8,295 nucleotides of DNA from Spirochaetales bacterium (GTDB lineage Bacteria > Spirochaetota > Spirochaetia > DSM-27196 > SLST01): contig DAOWMR010000107.1 of NCBI GenBank assembly GCA_030642995.1, positions 1-8,295 on the forward strand, in the 5' to 3' direction. Position 1 is the stretch's first letter. Every line of letters starts with the position of its first letter. The notes under the pieces are model-generated. The model was not told the origin of the DNA. It ran no database searches and saw nothing but the letters and a program-made list of their open reading frames with translations. Both the position numbers and the translations under genes were made by a program. Of the stretch, positions 7,234 through 8,295 are shown in pieces.

Positions 7234-7280
7234 ATTGTCATCTGTCGTAACAATGTTGTATCATCATAATATCAGACAAT
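7234..7280. promoter_or_regulatory. Candidate operator region for the GntR-family regulator
   Basis: The 82-bp divergent gap holds several inverted TTGT/ACAA-type half sites. ATTGTC (7234-7239) and GACAAT (7275-7280) are an exact inverted pair about four helical turns apart. CTGT-CGTA-ACAA (7242-7253) and AACA-A-TGTT (7249-7257) are short imperfect or odd-centred palindromes. TTGT...ACAA at 7256-7279 spans the -10 box of the aldehyde dehydrogenase. FadR-subfamily regulators commonly bind short TnGT-n-ACnA-like palindromes near their own gene. Which of these is the true site cannot be told from one sequence. Confidence 0.38.
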
Positions 7281-7291
7281 AGGACCGGCAA
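7263..7291 (-). promoter_or_regulatory. Candidate sigma-70-type promoter for the aldehyde dehydrogenase
   Basis: On the minus strand, TTGCCG (7286-7291; 4/6 to TTGACA) is followed after 17 bases by TATGAT (7263-7268; 5/6 to TATAAT). Transcription would start near 7256, leaving a leader of about 40 bases before the GTG. A -10-like CATAAT (7265-7270) on the plus strand could serve the regulator, but its -35 is poor. Confidence 0.45.
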
Positions 7292-7296
7292 GCCCA

Positions 7297-8019
7297 ATGC
7301 ATGAGCAACCGCCTGAGCAGATAATCTCCCAGCAGACCGTCGTGGCGCAAGTCATGTCACGAGTGAAGGATCTGATTGCGTCCGGACAGTACCGGCCCGG
7401 ACAGCAACTTCCCACCGAACAGGAACTCGCGCAGCAGTTTGGCGTGGGTCGATCCTCCATTCGCGAGGCAATGAAGGTATTTCAGCATCTCGGCGTGGTC
7501 GAGTCGAAGGCGGCGAAGGGCACCTTTGTCCAAGATCGGGCCAATATCTCGGTGGAGGCCATCACGTGGGCCCTTCTGCTTGGAGACGACGATCTGAAGG
7601 ACGTGTTCGAACTTCGCCAGGCCATTGAATCGATTTGTTTCGATAGACTTGCATCAGCCGTTGAGCGTGGGGACACCGAGAGCCGGCAGGTGCTATCCCT
7701 GCTGGATAAGGTTGTCCAGGACATGCGACACGCGGCTTCGGAACGGGACGGGACGGCACTCGTTGATTTGGACTATCGGTTTCACGAGACGATCATTAAA
7801 GCTGGCGGCAACCACCTGTTCATAGCGATCTACCACACCCTGCAGGCATTCATGCACGCCGAGATTGAGGCTTCCCACACGCAGATGCGCGATCTGACGG
7901 CGGTCGCGGAGGATCACGGCGAGATCCTTGCCACGCTCACGAGCGGCCCCAGTGCCACCGCCGTTGATCGCCACAACAAGCACTTCGCACGCACCCGGTC
8001 CCTGTTGGGACTTGGATAG
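7297..8019 (+). CDS. GntR family transcriptional regulator, FadR subfamily (FCD domain)
   Basis: A 240-residue cytoplasmic DNA-binding regulator. Residues about 12-79 are the GntR winged helix-turn-helix: RPGQQLPTEQELAQQFGVGR, then SSIREAMKVFQHLGVVES and the wing KAAKGTFV. Residues about 98-235 are the all-helical FCD ligand domain. Its usual metal-site residues are present: D159 and H163 (D-Y-R-F-H), H207 (AEDHGEI) and H229 (DRHNKHF). Such domains often bind a carboxylate, sugar acid or similar effector through the metal. The start ATG at 7297 has only a weak AGGA 12 bases upstream. The gene is divergent from the aldehyde dehydrogenase and 24 bp before the transaldolase, so it likely controls both, probably as a ligand-relieved repressor; the effector is not shown. 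Family call is firm. Confidence 0.92.
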   Translation: MHEQPPEQIISQQTVVAQVMSRVKDLIASGQYRPGQQLPTEQELAQQFGVGRSSIREAMKVFQHLGVVESKAAKGTFVQDRANISVEAITWALLLGDDDLKDVFELRQAIESICFDRLASAVERGDTESRQVLSLLDKVVQDMRHAASERDGTALVDLDYRFHETIIKAGGNHLFIAIYHTLQAFMHAEIEASHTQMRDLTAVAEDHGEILATLTSGPSATAVDRHNKHFARTRSLLGLG

Positions 8020-8043
8020 AGAATCACGACCCGAGGAGAAACC

Positions 8044-8295
8044 ATGGCCAACTACAAGAGTCATCTGCATGAGATGTCGCAGACGACACCAACCGATTAC
8101 TGGAACGATTCGTGCAACACGGACGAACTCGCCTACGGCATCGAGCACGGAGCCGTCGGCGCCACGACCAATCCCACGATCGTGTACATCGTGCTCCAGC
8201 AGCAGATGGATCTCTGGCGCGATCGCGTCTTCCAGATCATCGCCGACAACCCCACGTGGGGCGAAGACCAAGTGGCCTGGCAGATCATCGAGGAG
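8044..8295 (+). CDS. Transaldolase family protein, N-terminal part
   Basis: The first 84 residues are present; the gene runs off the window. A clear GAGGAG (8033-8038) precedes the ATG by five bases. Residues 36-47 (GAVGATTNPTIV) are the transaldolase signature region. N43 matches the active-site Asn of TalB, and D22 in YWNDSC is a candidate for the active-site Asp. The Schiff-base Lys lies beyond the window. The HEM..TTPTDYWNDSC opening differs from E. coli TalA/TalB and from the short (about 220-residue) MipB/TAL-like type, so this belongs to a separate branch with unsettled substrates. Canonical transaldolase moves a dihydroxyacetone unit between sugar phosphates; a related aldol cleavage is possible here. 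It probably forms an operon with the regulator just upstream. Family is likely, substrate unknown. Confidence 0.78.
   Translation, partial: MANYKSHLHEMSQTTPTDYWNDSCNTDELAYGIEHGAVGATTNPTIVYIVLQQQMDLWRDRVFQIIADNPTWGEDQVAWQIIEE

Noticed and set aside
6093..7250. A 385-codon open frame on the plus strand opposite the aldehyde dehydrogenase
   Set aside because: It lies wholly antisense to a well-supported enzyme and its translation shows no recognisable domain. Long open antisense frames are common opposite GC-rich genes.

Overview
The window looks like one metabolic locus from a diderm (Gram-negative-type) bacterium. Two of its proteins carry signal peptides that suit a periplasm, and the importer genes are of the periplasmic-binding-protein type. 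The DNA is fairly GC-rich and densely coding. There are no RNA genes, mobile elements, CRISPR arrays or phage genes. I cannot name the species; a spirochaete-like or other environmental bacterium is possible, but this is only a guess.

Layout from left to right: (1) the C-terminal 210 residues of a penicillin-acylase-family (S45, Ntn-hydrolase) protein on the plus strand. (2) Facing it, a compact minus-strand ABC-importer operon, read 5635 down to 678. It encodes an exported solute-binding protein, an exported protein built of three copies of a sulfite-oxidase-type (Oxidored_molyb) fold with no cofactor cysteine, and one 662-residue permease. The permease fuses a MalF-like and a MalG-like half around four extra hydrophobic segments. 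No ATPase is present. (3) A 196-bp leader ahead of this operon, with an extended -10 promoter candidate and a possible hairpin/pseudoknot next to the ribosome binding site. (4) On the same strand upstream, a CoA-acylating aldehyde dehydrogenase resembling sulfoacetaldehyde dehydrogenase SauS. (5) An 82-bp divergent promoter region. (6) On the plus strand, a GntR/FadR-type (FCD) regulator followed 24 bp later by the start of a transaldolase-family gene, cut by the window end.

A reasonable reading is that the regulator controls uptake and breakdown of a carbohydrate-like or organosulfonate-like compound. The importer brings it in, using a shared ATPase encoded elsewhere. The transaldolase performs a C3-transfer or cleavage step, and the acylating dehydrogenase turns a short aldehyde into an acyl-CoA. 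The substrate is not shown by the sequence. The most unusual part is the pairing of a fused single-chain permease with cofactor-less sulfite-oxidase-fold domains, found both as a separate three-repeat protein and, apparently, as an N-terminal module on the binding protein.
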